Shown here in pieces: positions 5,109 through 5,201 of a DNA stretch of 5,201 nucleotides. The DNA is from Parvibaculum sp. (GTDB lineage: Bacteria > Pseudomonadota > Alphaproteobacteria > Parvibaculales > Parvibaculaceae), in contig JAGUWA010000408.1 of the NCBI GenBank assembly GCA_020062605.1, forward strand, positions 1-5,201. Direction: 5' to 3'. Positions within the stretch are counted from its first letter, which is position 1. Each line of letters starts with the position of its first letter. The notes beneath the pieces are model-generated. The model saw only the letters and a program-made list of their open reading frames with translations. It searched no databases and was not told the DNA's origin. A program made the translations under genes and the position numbers.

Positions 5109-5201
5109 TTACTGCGCCGCGGGCCGCTTCACGACCACGCCGCCATCGTTCACGACCACCGGGCTGTCATTGCCGGCGGTGGGACGGGGCGCCGCGCGCG
5201 G
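5109..5201 (-). CDS. C-terminal end of an unidentified protein (cut by window)
   Basis: On the minus strand, 30 codons run from the window edge to TAA at 5111-5109. The visible tail begins PRAAPRPTAGNDSP and ends GGVVVKRPAAQ: a Pro/Ala-rich linker and then a valine-rich end. Third positions are strongly G/C, as expected of a real host gene. A typical intrinsic terminator follows shortly after the stop, which supports the frame. The gene is convergent with prfB. The fragment is too short and too low in complexity to assign a family. A flexible tail on an envelope or penicillin-binding protein is conceivable because such genes neighbour prfB in some alphaproteobacteria, but nothing here shows it. 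Confidence 0.65.
   Translation of the reverse strand, partial: PRAAPRPTAGNDSPVVVNDGGVVVKRPAAQ

Overview
The window looks like chromosomal DNA of a GC-rich alphaproteobacterium. The flanking genes have GC-rich third codon positions (sampled 60-base lines are about 65-72% GC). The first intergenic gap carries 'gtcattgccggg' and 'gtcatcccggcgaag' palindromic repeats that I associate with Rhizobiales-like and related genomes. The RF2 sequence has the alphaproteobacterial style RISPYDSAARRHTSF motif. I cannot name the genus.

Layout: (1) 1-1206 (+) is an almost complete YhiN/HI0933-family flavoprotein that lacks only its first residue or few residues. (2) 1207-1990 has no gene and is packed with at least seven palindromic or tandem repeat units of different types. 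(3) 1991-2458 (-) encodes a 155-residue protein of unknown function with a conserved-looking SLREWL...RDLANRSRHL core. (4) 2459-2864 is a divergent regulatory gap with a candidate promoter for the next gene. (5) 2865-3482 (+) encodes a 205-residue NYN-domain (PIN-like) predicted ribonuclease. (6) 3567-4695 (+) is prfB, peptide chain release factor 2, with the classical programmed +1 frameshift at an in-frame TGA (3636-3638). (7) 4696-5108 contains a double hairpin just after prfB, a perfect 11-bp tandem duplication and a minus-strand intrinsic terminator. (8) 5109-5201 (-) is the C-terminal end of an unidentified gene that converges on prfB.

Regions 3 to 5 have clearly lower GC (sampled lines about 48-53%) than the flanking genes. 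The 155-aa gene and the NYN gene are therefore best read as a small accessory island placed between a housekeeping flavoprotein and prfB. Its two genes are divergent and share a 406-base gap. One encodes a predicted RNase and the other a small, apparently helical protein of a type I can only loosely relate to HEPN-like or 'DLANGSKHL' proteins. A defence or RNA-surveillance role is possible but is inference.

The best supported special biology is the prfB autoregulatory frameshift: AGGAGG, three bases, CTT, TGA, C. It has the same geometry as in E. coli. The YhiN-type protein may also act on the ribosome: E. coli YhiN has been reported as a 23S rRNA dihydrouridine synthase. I see no evidence that it is co-regulated with prfB.
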